A DNA stretch of 64,000 nucleotides from Flavobacterium hungaricum. GTDB taxonomy: Bacteria; Bacteroidota; Bacteroidia; Flavobacteriales; Flavobacteriaceae. A program made the position numbers and the translations under genes. Location: positions 186,001 through 250,000 of the forward strand of contig NZ_PRDM01000001.1 in the NCBI RefSeq assembly GCF_015182285.1. Direction: 5' to 3'. The notes under the pieces were generated by a model, which saw only the letters and a program-made list of their open reading frames with translations, did not search any database and was not told the DNA's origin. How positions within the stretch are numbered: position 1 is the first letter of the stretch; each line of letters begins with the position of its first letter. Positions 51,042 to 60,359 of this stretch are shown here, one piece after another.

Positions 51042-54000
51042 TTACTTGTCAATAGATTCATAAATTATTTTTTGAATCTCTTCCCTTATTTTTTCTTTTG
51101 CTAATTTATTCCCTTCTTCACCAATTTCAGGATACGTTCTATTAGATAAAAACACATAAACAGTTTCGTTTTCTGGATCTACCCAAGCCATGTTTCCAGT
51201 AAAACCGGTGTGTCCAAAACTCGAAGCCGAAGCGCATTGACAAGTCGGGCCGTCTTTGCCTAATCTTTTATCAAAACCCAAACCTCTTTCTACGCCTTGA
51301 GGACAGTAAAAACAAGTGTTAAAAGTATCGAATGTGGCAGCGGTAAAATACTGTTCACCGCCGTAACTTCCTTTTTGAAGAAAAAGCTGCATCATTTTAG
51401 CAACATCCATGGCGTTAGAAAAAACTCCAGCGTGACCCGCAATACCGCCTTCCATCGCAGCAGCCATATCGTGCACGTATCCTTGAATTAACTGATGTCT
51501 GAAATAAGTATCAATTTCAGTTGGAGCAATTGCATTTTTGTCAAATTTTAATAACGGATTGTAAGTCGTATAATTCATTCCCAAGGAATTAAAGAAGTTT
51601 TCCTGACTTAAATCTTCCAGCTTTTTATGGGTTGCTTTTTCCAGATATTCTTTTAAAATGATAAAAGTAAAATCACTGTATTTGTATTCTTTTTTTAATG
51701 AGATAGGCGAGCCGGCAATAAACTTCATTATGGTATCATGATAATCATTTCTAATATAAAGACTGTCTGCAACTTTTGTAGTAAAATTGTTTTCGGCTAT
51801 TTTTCTGTAATACTGCGGTAACGGATATCCTTTTGCATCCAAAGTCGATTTGTAAAACGGAGCCCATGCGATCAGTCCTGCATAATGATTTAATAAATCT
51901 TTAAACGAAATGTCTTTTTTATTCGATTTAGCAAACAACGGAACCATCGTTCCTAATTTGGTATCTAAAGTCACTTTTTCTTTATCGTACAACTGCATTA
52001 CATTGGGCAGCGTCGAAATCATTTTAGAAATTGAAGCAACGTCGTACAGATCAGTATTAGAGACTTTTACATCTTTGTTGTAAGTGTGATAGCCATATGA
52101 TTTCTGAAAAACTACATTTCCTTTTCGGGCAACCAAAACCTGCATTCCCGGAGCCATTTTGCCGTCAATTGCTTTTTGTGCCACAGCATCAATTTTAGAA
52201 AGAATAGCAGAACTCATCCCGACATTTTCGGGCATTTGAAACGCCAGACGATTAATTTTTTCGGTAGTAAGTCCGTCGTTTACTTTAAAGTTGTCATTTA
52301 TAGAAACGGGCAGTTTTCCTTTTGCGCCTTTTGCACCAAATAAAATTTCTGCCGAAACGATCTGCGAAATAGGGGAGTTTTGATAGGAAACAACCAAGCC
52401 TTCAAATTCATCAAAATTTTTGATCGGAAGTAATGCGTAAGGTTTCGCAAAAAGATCTAAAATCACTTTATTATTCTGGGCAATTTTATTTAAAAAGAAC
52501 AATTCGTTCGATTTAAAATCATGTTTTTCCCAAGCTTTGTTTACTTTATGATAACTCACAATAACCAAGTCAAATTTCTTTAATGCAGCATTTAAAGAAT
52601 CAACATTGATGTTTGAAACTTCTGTAATTGCTGTATATTTTTTTAAAGTGGTGACAAAATCGCTGTTCACATCTTCTCCGAGTTTTACATAAGCAATTTT
52701 CTGTGTAAGGTCTTTTATTGGAAGAATTTCTCTTTCATTTTTTAAAACCGTTACTGCATTTTCATATAAAGTATAATGAAGCGCATCTTTGTCGGGACTG
52801 TTTAAATCTTCTTTTAAATTTTTTAAATCAACAGGTTTGTATTTGTTTAAACCTGCTTTGAATTTGTAATGCAGGATTTTTTTAACCGAATGTGCTAGAC
52901 GTTCTTCTGTGATCTGTCCGTTGGCATAGAAAATTTTTAGTTTTTCTAGAGCTTTAGGAACATCATCCGGACAAAGAAAAATATCATTTCCAGCCAATAA
53001 AACAGCCAGTTCTAAATCGCCGACAGGTTTAAAATCGCTGGCGCCTTTCATGCCCAAGCCGTCTGTAAAAATTAAGCCTTCAAAACCCATTTGTTTTTGA
53101 AGCAGTTCGGTTACAATATTGTAAGAAGCCGAAGAAGGAATGTTTTGTGCTGGTTCTAAACTCGGAATGTTAAGATGCGCTACCATTACAGAAGCCAGAC
53201 CTTCGTCAAAAAGCTGTTTGTACGGATATAAATCAACCTGATCGATTTGTTCTTTTGAAAGTAAAACTGTAGGAAGTGTTTTATGAGAATCAACGGCGGT
53301 ATCGCCATGACCTGGAAAATGTTTTCCGGTGCACAAAACGCCTTGGCTTTGAATGCCTTTCATTAATGCAGCAGCTTTTTCGGCAACATTGGTTTTGCTT
53401 TCGCCGAAAGAACGATTCCCGATAATTGGATTGAGCGGATTGGTGTTAATATCTAAAACGGGCGCAAAATTAAAATGAATTCCCATTCTCTTGCATTCAA
53501 TTCCCATATTGCGGCCGACGTTTTCCAGTAAAGCCAGGTCTTCAATCGCACCCAAAGTCATGTTCCACGGATAACGATAGGTTGAATCTAAACGCATTGC
53601 CAATCCCCATTCGGCATCAAGACCAATAAACAAAGGCACTTTGGCTTTTGATTGATAAATATTAGTCAATTTAGCCTGACGCATCGGACCGCCTTGAAAA
53701 AAAATGACACCGCCGACTTTGTATTTAGAAACTAATTCTTTGACTTTATTTTCATGTACAGAATCTTTATTGGAATAGGCATTCACAAAAAACAACTGAC
53801 CCAGTTTTTCATCCAGAGACATTTGGGCATAAATACTGTCTGACCAGTGGTTTTCGGTATCAGAATCTTTAAAAAAAGGCTTTCTTTCCGATTTGGTTTT
53901 GGCAGTATAAACTTCGTCGTTTTCTGTGGCAGTAGGTTTTGCTGCTGCTGCTGCTGCTGTGGCTGTACTACTTTTAGAAACGCCGCAATTGACGATGAAA

Positions 54001-54047
54001 AAAAGAACCACAGTCAAAAGACCTATTTTGATAATAACATTTTTCAT
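51042..54047 (-). CDS. Exported NagZ-type GH3 enzyme fused to a serine beta-lactamase-fold domain
   Basis: 1001 aa from Met at 54047, which gives a lipoprotein signal with lipobox IVNC (Cys21); ATG at 54080 would add eleven residues. An Ala6 run (GCT repeats) lies just after the signal. The GH3 domain (about 60-400) has KHFPGHGDTAVDSH at about 242 and nucleophile Asp329 in IFTDGLGMKG. A GH3 C-terminal domain follows. Residues 620-1001 form a beta-lactamase/class C esterase domain with SISK (Ser672, Lys675), Tyr-Ser-Asp and His-Thr-Gly boxes. This NagZ-beta-lactamase fusion is known in Bacteroidetes. It probably acts outside the cytoplasm on peptidoglycan glycan and peptide parts. Confidence 0.9.
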   Translation of the reverse strand: MKNVIIKIGLLTVVLFFIVNCGVSKSSTATAAAAAAKPTATENDEVYTAKTKSERKPFFKDSDTENHWSDSIYAQMSLDEKLGQLFFVNAYSNKDSVHENKVKELVSKYKVGGVIFFQGGPMRQAKLTNIYQSKAKVPLFIGLDAEWGLAMRLDSTYRYPWNMTLGAIEDLALLENVGRNMGIECKRMGIHFNFAPVLDINTNPLNPIIGNRSFGESKTNVAEKAAALMKGIQSQGVLCTGKHFPGHGDTAVDSHKTLPTVLLSKEQIDQVDLYPYKQLFDEGLASVMVAHLNIPSLEPAQNIPSSASYNIVTELLQKQMGFEGLIFTDGLGMKGASDFKPVGDLELAVLLAGNDIFLCPDDVPKALEKLKIFYANGQITEERLAHSVKKILHYKFKAGLNKYKPVDLKNLKEDLNSPDKDALHYTLYENAVTVLKNEREILPIKDLTQKIAYVKLGEDVNSDFVTTLKKYTAITEVSNINVDSLNAALKKFDLVIVSYHKVNKAWEKHDFKSNELFFLNKIAQNNKVILDLFAKPYALLPIKNFDEFEGLVVSYQNSPISQIVSAEILFGAKGAKGKLPVSINDNFKVNDGLTTEKINRLAFQMPENVGMSSAILSKIDAVAQKAIDGKMAPGMQVLVARKGNVVFQKSYGYHTYNKDVKVSNTDLYDVASISKMISTLPNVMQLYDKEKVTLDTKLGTMVPLFAKSNKKDISFKDLLNHYAGLIAWAPFYKSTLDAKGYPLPQYYRKIAENNFTTKVADSLYIRNDYHDTIMKFIAGSPISLKKEYKYSDFTFIILKEYLEKATHKKLEDLSQENFFNSLGMNYTTYNPLLKFDKNAIAPTEIDTYFRHQLIQGYVHDMAAAMEGGIAGHAGVFSNAMDVAKMMQLFLQKGSYGGEQYFTAATFDTFNTCFYCPQGVERGLGFDKRLGKDGPTCQCASASSFGHTGFTGNMAWVDPENETVYVFLSNRTYPEIGEEGNKLAKEKIREEIQKIIYESIDK

Positions 54048-54094
54048 TAAATAATTTTTTGGCAATACACAATCTTGCATTGCTGTTTTGGCTT

Positions 54095-55600
54095 TTAGAA
54101 AGAGATTCTTTCGCTGGACTGTCTGCTTGTAAAATAAATTCCGATATAGGTAAATAATCCGTTGATGATAATCAATTCGTTATCAAAAGTATATCCGAAT
54201 AATTGTGCTGCATTTTCGCTTAAGAAATACGTAAATATTGGCGATATGATGCAGATTATCGGAATCAGTTTGTCGTTTACCAATCTTGATTTTTGTAATA
54301 ATCCGAAAGCGTATAAACCTAATAATGGGCCGTAAGTATACGATGCCGCTCTGAAAATTAAGGCAACAACTGAGGCATCATTAAAAGAATTTAGAACAAT
54401 TATGACCAGAAAAAGTAAAATTGAGAATCCGAAATGCACCCAATGTCTGATTTTGACATTCTTATTATTGTTCAGGTTTTCTGCTTTATCCATTCCAAGG
54501 AAATCAACACAAAAAGAAGTGGTTAAGGCGGTTAAAGCCGAATCTGTTGTGGCAAAAGTGGCAGCTATAATTCCTAAAAGGAAAATAAAAGCCGGTACAA
54601 TCGATAAATGGTTTAAAGCAATTTCTGGAAAAAGTAAATCGGTTCTTGGTTTTCCTGATGCTAAATCTAACGGAATTTGAACATTGTTTTTGGAAGCGTA
54701 AATGTATAATAAAGCGCCTAAACTTAAAAATATAATGTTGATCAAAACAAAAATCCCAGTAAACGTAAACATGTTTTTCTGTGCTTCGCCAATGTTTTTA
54801 CAACTCAGGTTTTTCTGCATTAAATCCTGATCGAGTCCAGTCATTGCAATGGTTACAAACATACCGCCGAGAATTTGTTTTACAAAGTGGTACTTGCTCG
54901 TCAAAAAATTATCGAAGAAAAATATTTTAGAATAATTGCTTTTTTGAATCGTTGAAACTGATTCGAGCACCGTTAAATCTAAACTGTCGCAGACAAAATA
55001 AATGGTGATAAAAACAGAACTTACTAAAAAGAAAGTCTGCAGGGTGTCGGTAATAATAATCGTTTTAAGACCGCTTCTAAAAGTGTATAAAAAGATAAGG
55101 GCTAAGGCCAAAAGCACGGTTACGGGAAATGGAATATTAAAGTCGTTGAATACGTAACGCTGCAATACAATGACCACTAAATATAATCTGAAAGCCGAAC
55201 TAATAGTTCTGCTGACTAAGAAAATTGAAGCAGCAGTTTTATAACTTTTGACTCCCATTCGCTGTTCAATATAGCTGTAAATTGAAGTCAGGTTCATTCT
55301 GTAATAGAGTGGAAGCAGGACTTTGGCAATGATGATAAAGCCAATGGCGTTTCCTAAAACAAATTGAAAATATTTGAATTGTTCTCCGTTTGGCGAGCCC
55401 ACTTCTCCTGGAACAGAAATAAAAGTTACGCCCGAAAGCGCAGTACCAATCATGCCGAAAGCAACCAAATACCATTTAGAATTTTTATTGGCTTTGAAAA
55501 AAGAATCGTTGTCTTGTCCTTTTTTACTAATTACATTTGAGATGAAAAGTAAAAGTCCAAAATAAACTAATATGAAAATGAGGATGGTTGTAGAAGACAT
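54095..55600 (-). CDS. Sodium:solute symporter (SSS family), candidate MurNAc/amino-sugar importer
   Basis: 501 aa, about 13 membrane helices. The SSS signature is visible in FGMIGTALSGVTFISVPGEVGS near residues 50-70 and in AFIFLLGIIAATFATTDSALTALTTSFCVDFLG. It lies between MurQ and the NagZ fusion. In this context it may carry MurNAc or another peptidoglycan sugar, in the way MurT does in Tannerella, but the family also carries many other solutes. Confidence 0.85.
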   Translation of the reverse strand: MSSTTILIFILVYFGLLLFISNVISKKGQDNDSFFKANKNSKWYLVAFGMIGTALSGVTFISVPGEVGSPNGEQFKYFQFVLGNAIGFIIIAKVLLPLYYRMNLTSIYSYIEQRMGVKSYKTAASIFLVSRTISSAFRLYLVVIVLQRYVFNDFNIPFPVTVLLALALIFLYTFRSGLKTIIITDTLQTFFLVSSVFITIYFVCDSLDLTVLESVSTIQKSNYSKIFFFDNFLTSKYHFVKQILGGMFVTIAMTGLDQDLMQKNLSCKNIGEAQKNMFTFTGIFVLINIIFLSLGALLYIYASKNNVQIPLDLASGKPRTDLLFPEIALNHLSIVPAFIFLLGIIAATFATTDSALTALTTSFCVDFLGMDKAENLNNNKNVKIRHWVHFGFSILLFLVIIVLNSFNDASVVALIFRAASYTYGPLLGLYAFGLLQKSRLVNDKLIPIICIISPIFTYFLSENAAQLFGYTFDNELIIINGLFTYIGIYFTSRQSSERISF

Positions 55601-55626
55601 TTTTGGTTATGGTTTAGGTTTTAATT

Positions 55627-56445
55627 TTATTTTTTAGTTTTTTCCATTAAAACGGCTCGCACGCTTTTGTGTTTGTGCAGTAATTCCTCGGCCAGATCAT
55701 ATTCAATACCCAATTCTTCCATAATCATTTTGATGCCTCGTTTTACCAGTTTTTCATTAGACAGCTGCATGTCTACCATTTTGTTGCCTTTTACTTTTCC
55801 GAGTTTTATCATTACTGAAGTCGAAATCATGTTCAACGTCAGTTTTTGCGCTGTTCCGGCTTTCATTCTCGTACTTCCGGTCAAGAATTCCGGCCCAACG
55901 ATTAACTCAATCGGAAAATCGGCTTCCTGAGCTGTTAATCCGTTACTGATGCAGGAAATACTTGCTGTTTTAATGTTGTGTTCTTTTGCTTTTTTTAATG
56001 CGCCCAATACATAAGGCGTATTTCCAGAAGCCGCAATTCCGATAATGAAATCTAAACTTGAAATTTCAAATTTAGCTAAATCTTTCCAAGCTTGTTCGGT
56101 ATCGTCTTCAGCATTTTCAACCGCTTTTCTAATAGCTGTATCACCGCCCGCAATAATTCCGATAATCAGGTCATGCGGTACGCCAAAGGTAGGGGGACAT
56201 TCAGAAGCGTCCAAGATTCCGATGCGTCCAGAAGTTCCTGCGCCGATGTAGAATAAACGACCTCCCAGCTGCATTTTTTTTACAATTGCTTTAACCAGTT
56301 TTTCAATTTTAGGAATCTGTTCTTCAATTATATGCGGTACTTTTTTGTCTTCTGTATTAATGCTCGTCAACAGTTCTTTCACGCTCATTTGGTCCAAGTC
56401 CTTATACAGAGATTCTTGCTCTGTTTCTGGAGTTTTATTTTTCAT
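55627..56445 (-). CDS. murQ: N-acetylmuramic acid-6-phosphate etherase MurQ
   Basis: 272 aa. An SIS domain with GAGTSGRIGILDASECPPTFG (residues about 66-86, the conserved MurQ loop with Glu80 near it), GIAASGNTPYVLGAL and TGSTRMKAGTAQKLTLNM. It cleaves the lactyl ether of MurNAc-6-P to give GlcNAc-6-P and lactate. It lies 53 bp after namZ and 26 bp before the symporter. Slightly shorter than E. coli MurQ (298) at the C-terminus. Confidence 0.95.
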   Translation of the reverse strand: MKNKTPETEQESLYKDLDQMSVKELLTSINTEDKKVPHIIEEQIPKIEKLVKAIVKKMQLGGRLFYIGAGTSGRIGILDASECPPTFGVPHDLIIGIIAGGDTAIRKAVENAEDDTEQAWKDLAKFEISSLDFIIGIAASGNTPYVLGALKKAKEHNIKTASISCISNGLTAQEADFPIELIVGPEFLTGSTRMKAGTAQKLTLNMISTSVMIKLGKVKGNKMVDMQLSNEKLVKRGIKMIMEELGIEYDLAEELLHKHKSVRAVLMEKTKK

Positions 56446-56498
56446 TTTTTCTTTTTTTTTTTGATTTGTGAAATAGTAGATTTTTGGGATTTTGATTT

Positions 56499-57692
56499 TT
56501 AATAAATCAAATACTGTTTTCGCATTATTTTAAAAGCTTCTAAATCTTTTTTCCAGCTTTCGCGGATGTCTTTTTCAGAAACTCCTTTTTCAATCTGCTG
56601 CTGCAATTTTTTAGTTCCGGCAAGTTTGATAAAAAAGGGATTAAAAAACTTCGTTTTATCAGCAGTGTTTTGGTAGGCCTTGATAAGCCATTTTAATTCT
56701 AATTGCTGGAGTTTTGGATAAGAAGTTAAATCTTCGCCAAAACATTCTTTCCCATTATAAACCGGATCTTTTGCACCAAAATTTGGTTTTGGCGTAAAGC
56801 TGAATCCTGTTTTCTTTAAATAAGGCGAACCGTAAATTTGAAATTGTTTTTCGGTGCCGCGTCCCATGCTTACATTGGTTCCTTCAAAAAGGCATAAACT
56901 GGCATATAAATTTATCGATTGATCATTTGGTAAATTGGGTGACGGTTTTACGAGTAAGCTGTAAGGCATTGTTCTCTTGTAATCGACACAAGGAATAATA
57001 GTTAATTTACATTGAACATCATTTTTCAGCCATTTTTGTCCGTTTATCATTTGTGCATATTCGCCTATAGTCATGCCGTGTAATAGCGGAATTGGGTGCA
57101 TGCCCACGAAACTTGTAAACTCTTTTTCTAATAAAGGCCCGTCTACAATACTTCCGTTCGGATTTGGCCTGTCGAAAACAATAAGCGGAATGTTGTTTTC
57201 TGCGCAGGCTTCCATTACATAATGCAAAGAAGAAATATAGGTGTAGAAACGCGCTCCCACATCCTGAAGATCAAAAATCATGATGTCTATGTTGGCCAAT
57301 TGCGCCGCTTTTGGTTTTCTATTTTCTCCGTAAAGTGAAACAATCGGAAGTCCGGTTTTTGAGTCTTTTCCGTCCACAACATGTTCACCGGCATCTGCCG
57401 TTCCTCTAAAACCGTGTTCGGGAGCAAAAATGGTTTGAAGCGCTGTTTTTTTCTCTAGTAAAAAATCAACTACATGTTTTTTATTGGATAAAATTCCGGT
57501 TTGATTGGTTACAATTCCAACTTTTTTATCTTTTAATAAAGGAAGGTATTTTTCGTAATTGTCGGCTCCGGTTTTAATTTCATTTAAGACTGGAACTTTA
57601 TTTTTAACCTTCTCTTTTAAGGAAAAAGCAAATGCCGCATTGCAGGCAATTAAAAATAAAATAAATGTGATTTTTTTAAAGAATTGAAACAT
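56499..57692 (-). CDS. namZ: Exo-beta-N-acetylmuramidase NamZ (DUF1343)
   Basis: 397 aa with a signal peptide (to about residue 22, NAAFAF). The DUF1343 landmarks are present: KKVGIVTNQTGILSNKKHVVDFLLEKK, FAPEHGFRGTADAGEHV, MIFDLQDVGARFYTYISSLHYVMEAC, and PSPNLPNDQSINLYASLCLFEGTNVSMGRGTE. The family was identified as NamZ, an exo-muramidase that releases MurNAc from the non-reducing ends of glycan strands. It lies before murQ, which uses the product after phosphorylation. The MurNAc kinase is not in this window. Confidence 0.9.
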   Translation of the reverse strand: MFQFFKKITFILFLIACNAAFAFSLKEKVKNKVPVLNEIKTGADNYEKYLPLLKDKKVGIVTNQTGILSNKKHVVDFLLEKKTALQTIFAPEHGFRGTADAGEHVVDGKDSKTGLPIVSLYGENRKPKAAQLANIDIMIFDLQDVGARFYTYISSLHYVMEACAENNIPLIVFDRPNPNGSIVDGPLLEKEFTSFVGMHPIPLLHGMTIGEYAQMINGQKWLKNDVQCKLTIIPCVDYKRTMPYSLLVKPSPNLPNDQSINLYASLCLFEGTNVSMGRGTEKQFQIYGSPYLKKTGFSFTPKPNFGAKDPVYNGKECFGEDLTSYPKLQQLELKWLIKAYQNTADKTKFFNPFFIKLAGTKKLQQQIEKGVSEKDIRESWKKDLEAFKIMRKQYLIY

Positions 57693-57756
57693 AGCATAAA
57701 AGTTTAATTACGATTAAAATTACATTTTTATAAAGATATAAAGAGGAATCTGAGAT

Positions 57757-57796
57757 AAAACCGAACCATTTTACAATTTGAAAGTGGTTCGGTTTT
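57757..57796 (-). terminator. Terminator/attenuator between the SusCD operon and namZ
   Basis: AAAACCGAACCA (57757-57768) pairs with TGGTTCGGTTTT (57785-57796) across 16 bases. On the minus strand the stem is followed by ATCTCAGATTCC, a weak T tract, so read-through into namZ is likely. It lies 6 bp after the DUF4397 stop. Confidence 0.6.
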
Positions 57797-57802
57797 TTAA
57801 GA

Positions 57803-58705
57803 TTATTTATTAGTAATGTAGGTAACAGTTGGAGGGTTTGTTGTAGCAGTTGGTAATCCGCCGATAATTCCTCGGCAATATATTGTGTAAATTCTTCCTG
57901 CTCTAGGCACAAATGCTACACTGGCTGGATTGTTGGCAAGATTTGCAATTGTAGTTCCGGTGGTCGTTCCCGGTACATTTGTTGGAGAACCCGCCACGCG
58001 AACCTGTAATTGATAACCGCGGGTATCCGTTGGTTCTTGGGGTTCGATTGGGATAAATTTTTCGTCACCGCCTTTAAAGGTTACATTTCGATAAGTATAC
58101 ACCTCTTTTGTGACAACGGGTGTTGCGCCTATAATTGAAGTTTCTTTTAACAGACCTAAATCATAACCCGCTGGTGCCGAATTGCTAATTACATTTATAA
58201 AACGAATATAAGCTTTTGTTTCGTCTAAATCGGTAACGCTTAAATCGTCATTTAATTGATAAAGAGAATAAACAGGAGGAGTTACCGAAGGTGGCGTAGA
58301 CAATAAAAAACTAGTGTAATATTTGTTTTTTTCTGTCACAATATTTCCATCATAAATAGTAACGGCTGGGGTTGCAGGAGTTTTAACGCTCAACGGCTGT
58401 GTTCCAGGTTTCATTAATACATAATTAATCGGTATTGGATATTGGGCTCCATAGCCCATTCCGATAGGAATACCAGTACTTACAGCAACTGCCGTAATTT
58501 TTTCTGTTCCTGTAAAATAGTTTATCTGAAAATTGGTGCCATTTGGCCCTACCGCACTGTGTACAAATTTTACGTTTGCGGCGCCTTCAATTCCTTCAAA
58601 AGTCTGCTGAGGTGTAAAGTCATTTTCATCCCCGCAAGAAGTAAAAGCCAGTAATCCAAGAATTGGAATGATTGACTTTTTTAAATTATTGAATATATTT
58701 TTCAT
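57803..58705 (-). CDS. DUF4397-type surface lipoprotein
   Basis: 300 aa. Lipoprotein signal with FTSC (Cys24) and Gly-Asp-Glu-Asn after it. The core has the Ig-like DUF4397 pattern of repeats: ANVKFVHSAVGPNGTNFQINYF and AYIRFINVISNSAPAGYDLGLLK, one in each half. It follows SusD in the operon, where other loci carry SusE/F-like surface binding lipoproteins. It probably sits on the cell surface and binds the same ligand. Function not known. Confidence 0.75.
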   Translation of the reverse strand: MKNIFNNLKKSIIPILGLLAFTSCGDENDFTPQQTFEGIEGAANVKFVHSAVGPNGTNFQINYFTGTEKITAVAVSTGIPIGMGYGAQYPIPINYVLMKPGTQPLSVKTPATPAVTIYDGNIVTEKNKYYTSFLLSTPPSVTPPVYSLYQLNDDLSVTDLDETKAYIRFINVISNSAPAGYDLGLLKETSIIGATPVVTKEVYTYRNVTFKGGDEKFIPIEPQEPTDTRGYQLQVRVAGSPTNVPGTTTGTTIANLANNPASVAFVPRAGRIYTIYCRGIIGGLPTATTNPPTVTYITNK

Positions 58706-58731
58706 CTGATTCGGTTTTTAGTTGATATAAG

Positions 58732-60348
58732 TTACGGTTGAGAAAACCACATTTCTACAGTATGGTAATCAACTTTATCTGCGCCAATGGCTTTTAAAGC
58801 GTCAAAATTCCAAACGTATTCTGAGTTAAATCTAGGGCGAACTCGATAAGGCATTTTTCCGTTATTGTCCACAAATATCCCTCCATTTGGAGTAAGATTC
58901 ATTGTTTTGTAAATATTTACATTGTCGTAATGGTATTTACGTAAATCGGTCCATGTTTCAAGCATTCCGTAACCAAATAGCGCAACATATTTTTGAAGCA
59001 TAATGTGGCTGATCGTCAAGTCTGCAGCATTTGGAACAATATTTACATTCGTTAAAAACGCTGTTTTTTCTGCCGCTGTGATTGTTGAGGTAATCGGGAA
59101 AGTTGTGCTTACAACCGTATTTGAATTTACAAAATCAATATTGGCGTCAATTGCTTTTCTGTAAGCGTCTAAAGCCATTGCTTTATCTCCTTTTATAAAA
59201 GCAGCTTCCGCTTTAATAAACTGAATTTCAGAATAAGTCATTAACGGAAAATTAGCCTTATCTCTAAATAAATATCTTCCTGGCGTTGTAATAGTTCCGG
59301 CAGTATAAGTTCCATAGATATTTGGAATTCTGCTTACGTTTGTAGCAGTTGTAGAAGCCGTTGTGTTTAAAGGATTTCCGTTGAATGTATATTTACTCGC
59401 ATCTGGGTTTGCGGCAGAATTAGGAGCTGTTTCAGAAAGCCCTACAGAAGGAGCTAAGACTCTCGAAATTCTAGGATCTTTTACACCTCCAAAAATAGTT
59501 CCGTCCATTGTTCTTACAGCAAAATCGGTTTGACGGTAAGTATTAAAATTGTTTCTTCCCGGGCCGTAAAAATTAATGTCTGCAGCAACAGTTCCGTTGT
59601 ATCTAATTAAAGCATTGTCTGCATTAGAAGCCAATGATTTATCGCAGTATTCAATAACTTTATCAGGATTATAAGAAGCTTTGTTGATTTGATTGTTCAA
59701 ATTTCGAGCTAAAACCCCGTAAGCAAATTTTACCCATTTAGAGCGGTCGCCGCCATACATTTTGTCACCGCCGGCAGTGTAGGTTTGAGAAACATTTCCA
59801 TCTGTACGATCCAAATCGGTTAAACCTTCATTCAATAAACGCACTACTTCTGCGTATACTTTATCTTGAGAAACATAATCAAAAGAAAGTCTTTGTGTAA
59901 AAACTTGATCAAAATTGATTAATTCAGAATGATAATCGGTAGCAACCTGCCAAGTCCAGGCTCTAATTACTTTTGAGATTCCTGTAATGTCATGGCGCTG
60001 TTCTGCTGCCGCTTTTTCTTGTAATTTGGTTAAGTTTAAACCAATTGCAAAATAAGTCATTTTCCAGATTTCACCGCCCGTATCGCTGTTTGCTTGATAA
60101 CCAAAACGATCCCATTCGCTTCCGACCGCTCCAACTGTGGCAATACTAAAGTTTTGTATGTAACGACCGAGACAACGATTGTCAAATTGCAGTCCAACAG
60201 CCATCTGCTGTTCAATTGGAGGCATTAAAGCAGTTGCCGAAACATCAACCGGAAAACTCGGATTTACGTTTATATCTTCTAGGTCATTACACGAAACCAT
60301 TATGGATACAAGACCTAATGCTGCTATATATGTTTTTATATTTTTCAT
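58732..60348 (-). CDS. SusD/RagB nutrient-binding outer-membrane lipoprotein (SusD-like-2 type)
   Basis: 538 aa. Lipobox MVSC (Cys20) followed by NDLEDINVNP, typical of the SusD-like-2 branch. The TPR-like core has TYSEIQFIKAEAAFIKGDKAMALDAYRKAIDANID, the conserved region near residue 385, and YGMLETWTDLRKYHYDN near 465. It starts 11 bp after susC. Together they should capture a peptidoglycan fragment, judged from the downstream NamZ, MurQ and NagZ genes. Confidence 0.93.
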   Translation of the reverse strand: MKNIKTYIAALGLVSIMVSCNDLEDINVNPSFPVDVSATALMPPIEQQMAVGLQFDNRCLGRYIQNFSIATVGAVGSEWDRFGYQANSDTGGEIWKMTYFAIGLNLTKLQEKAAAEQRHDITGISKVIRAWTWQVATDYHSELINFDQVFTQRLSFDYVSQDKVYAEVVRLLNEGLTDLDRTDGNVSQTYTAGGDKMYGGDRSKWVKFAYGVLARNLNNQINKASYNPDKVIEYCDKSLASNADNALIRYNGTVAADINFYGPGRNNFNTYRQTDFAVRTMDGTIFGGVKDPRISRVLAPSVGLSETAPNSAANPDASKYTFNGNPLNTTASTTATNVSRIPNIYGTYTAGTITTPGRYLFRDKANFPLMTYSEIQFIKAEAAFIKGDKAMALDAYRKAIDANIDFVNSNTVVSTTFPITSTITAAEKTAFLTNVNIVPNAADLTISHIMLQKYVALFGYGMLETWTDLRKYHYDNVNIYKTMNLTPNGGIFVDNNGKMPYRVRPRFNSEYVWNFDALKAIGADKVDYHTVEMWFSQP

Positions 60349-60359
60349 TGTTCAATTAA

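Noticed and set aside
53938..53962. GCT repeat in the NagZ fusion as a phase-variation switch
   Set aside because: The unit is three bases long, so slippage changes the number of Ala residues but not the frame.
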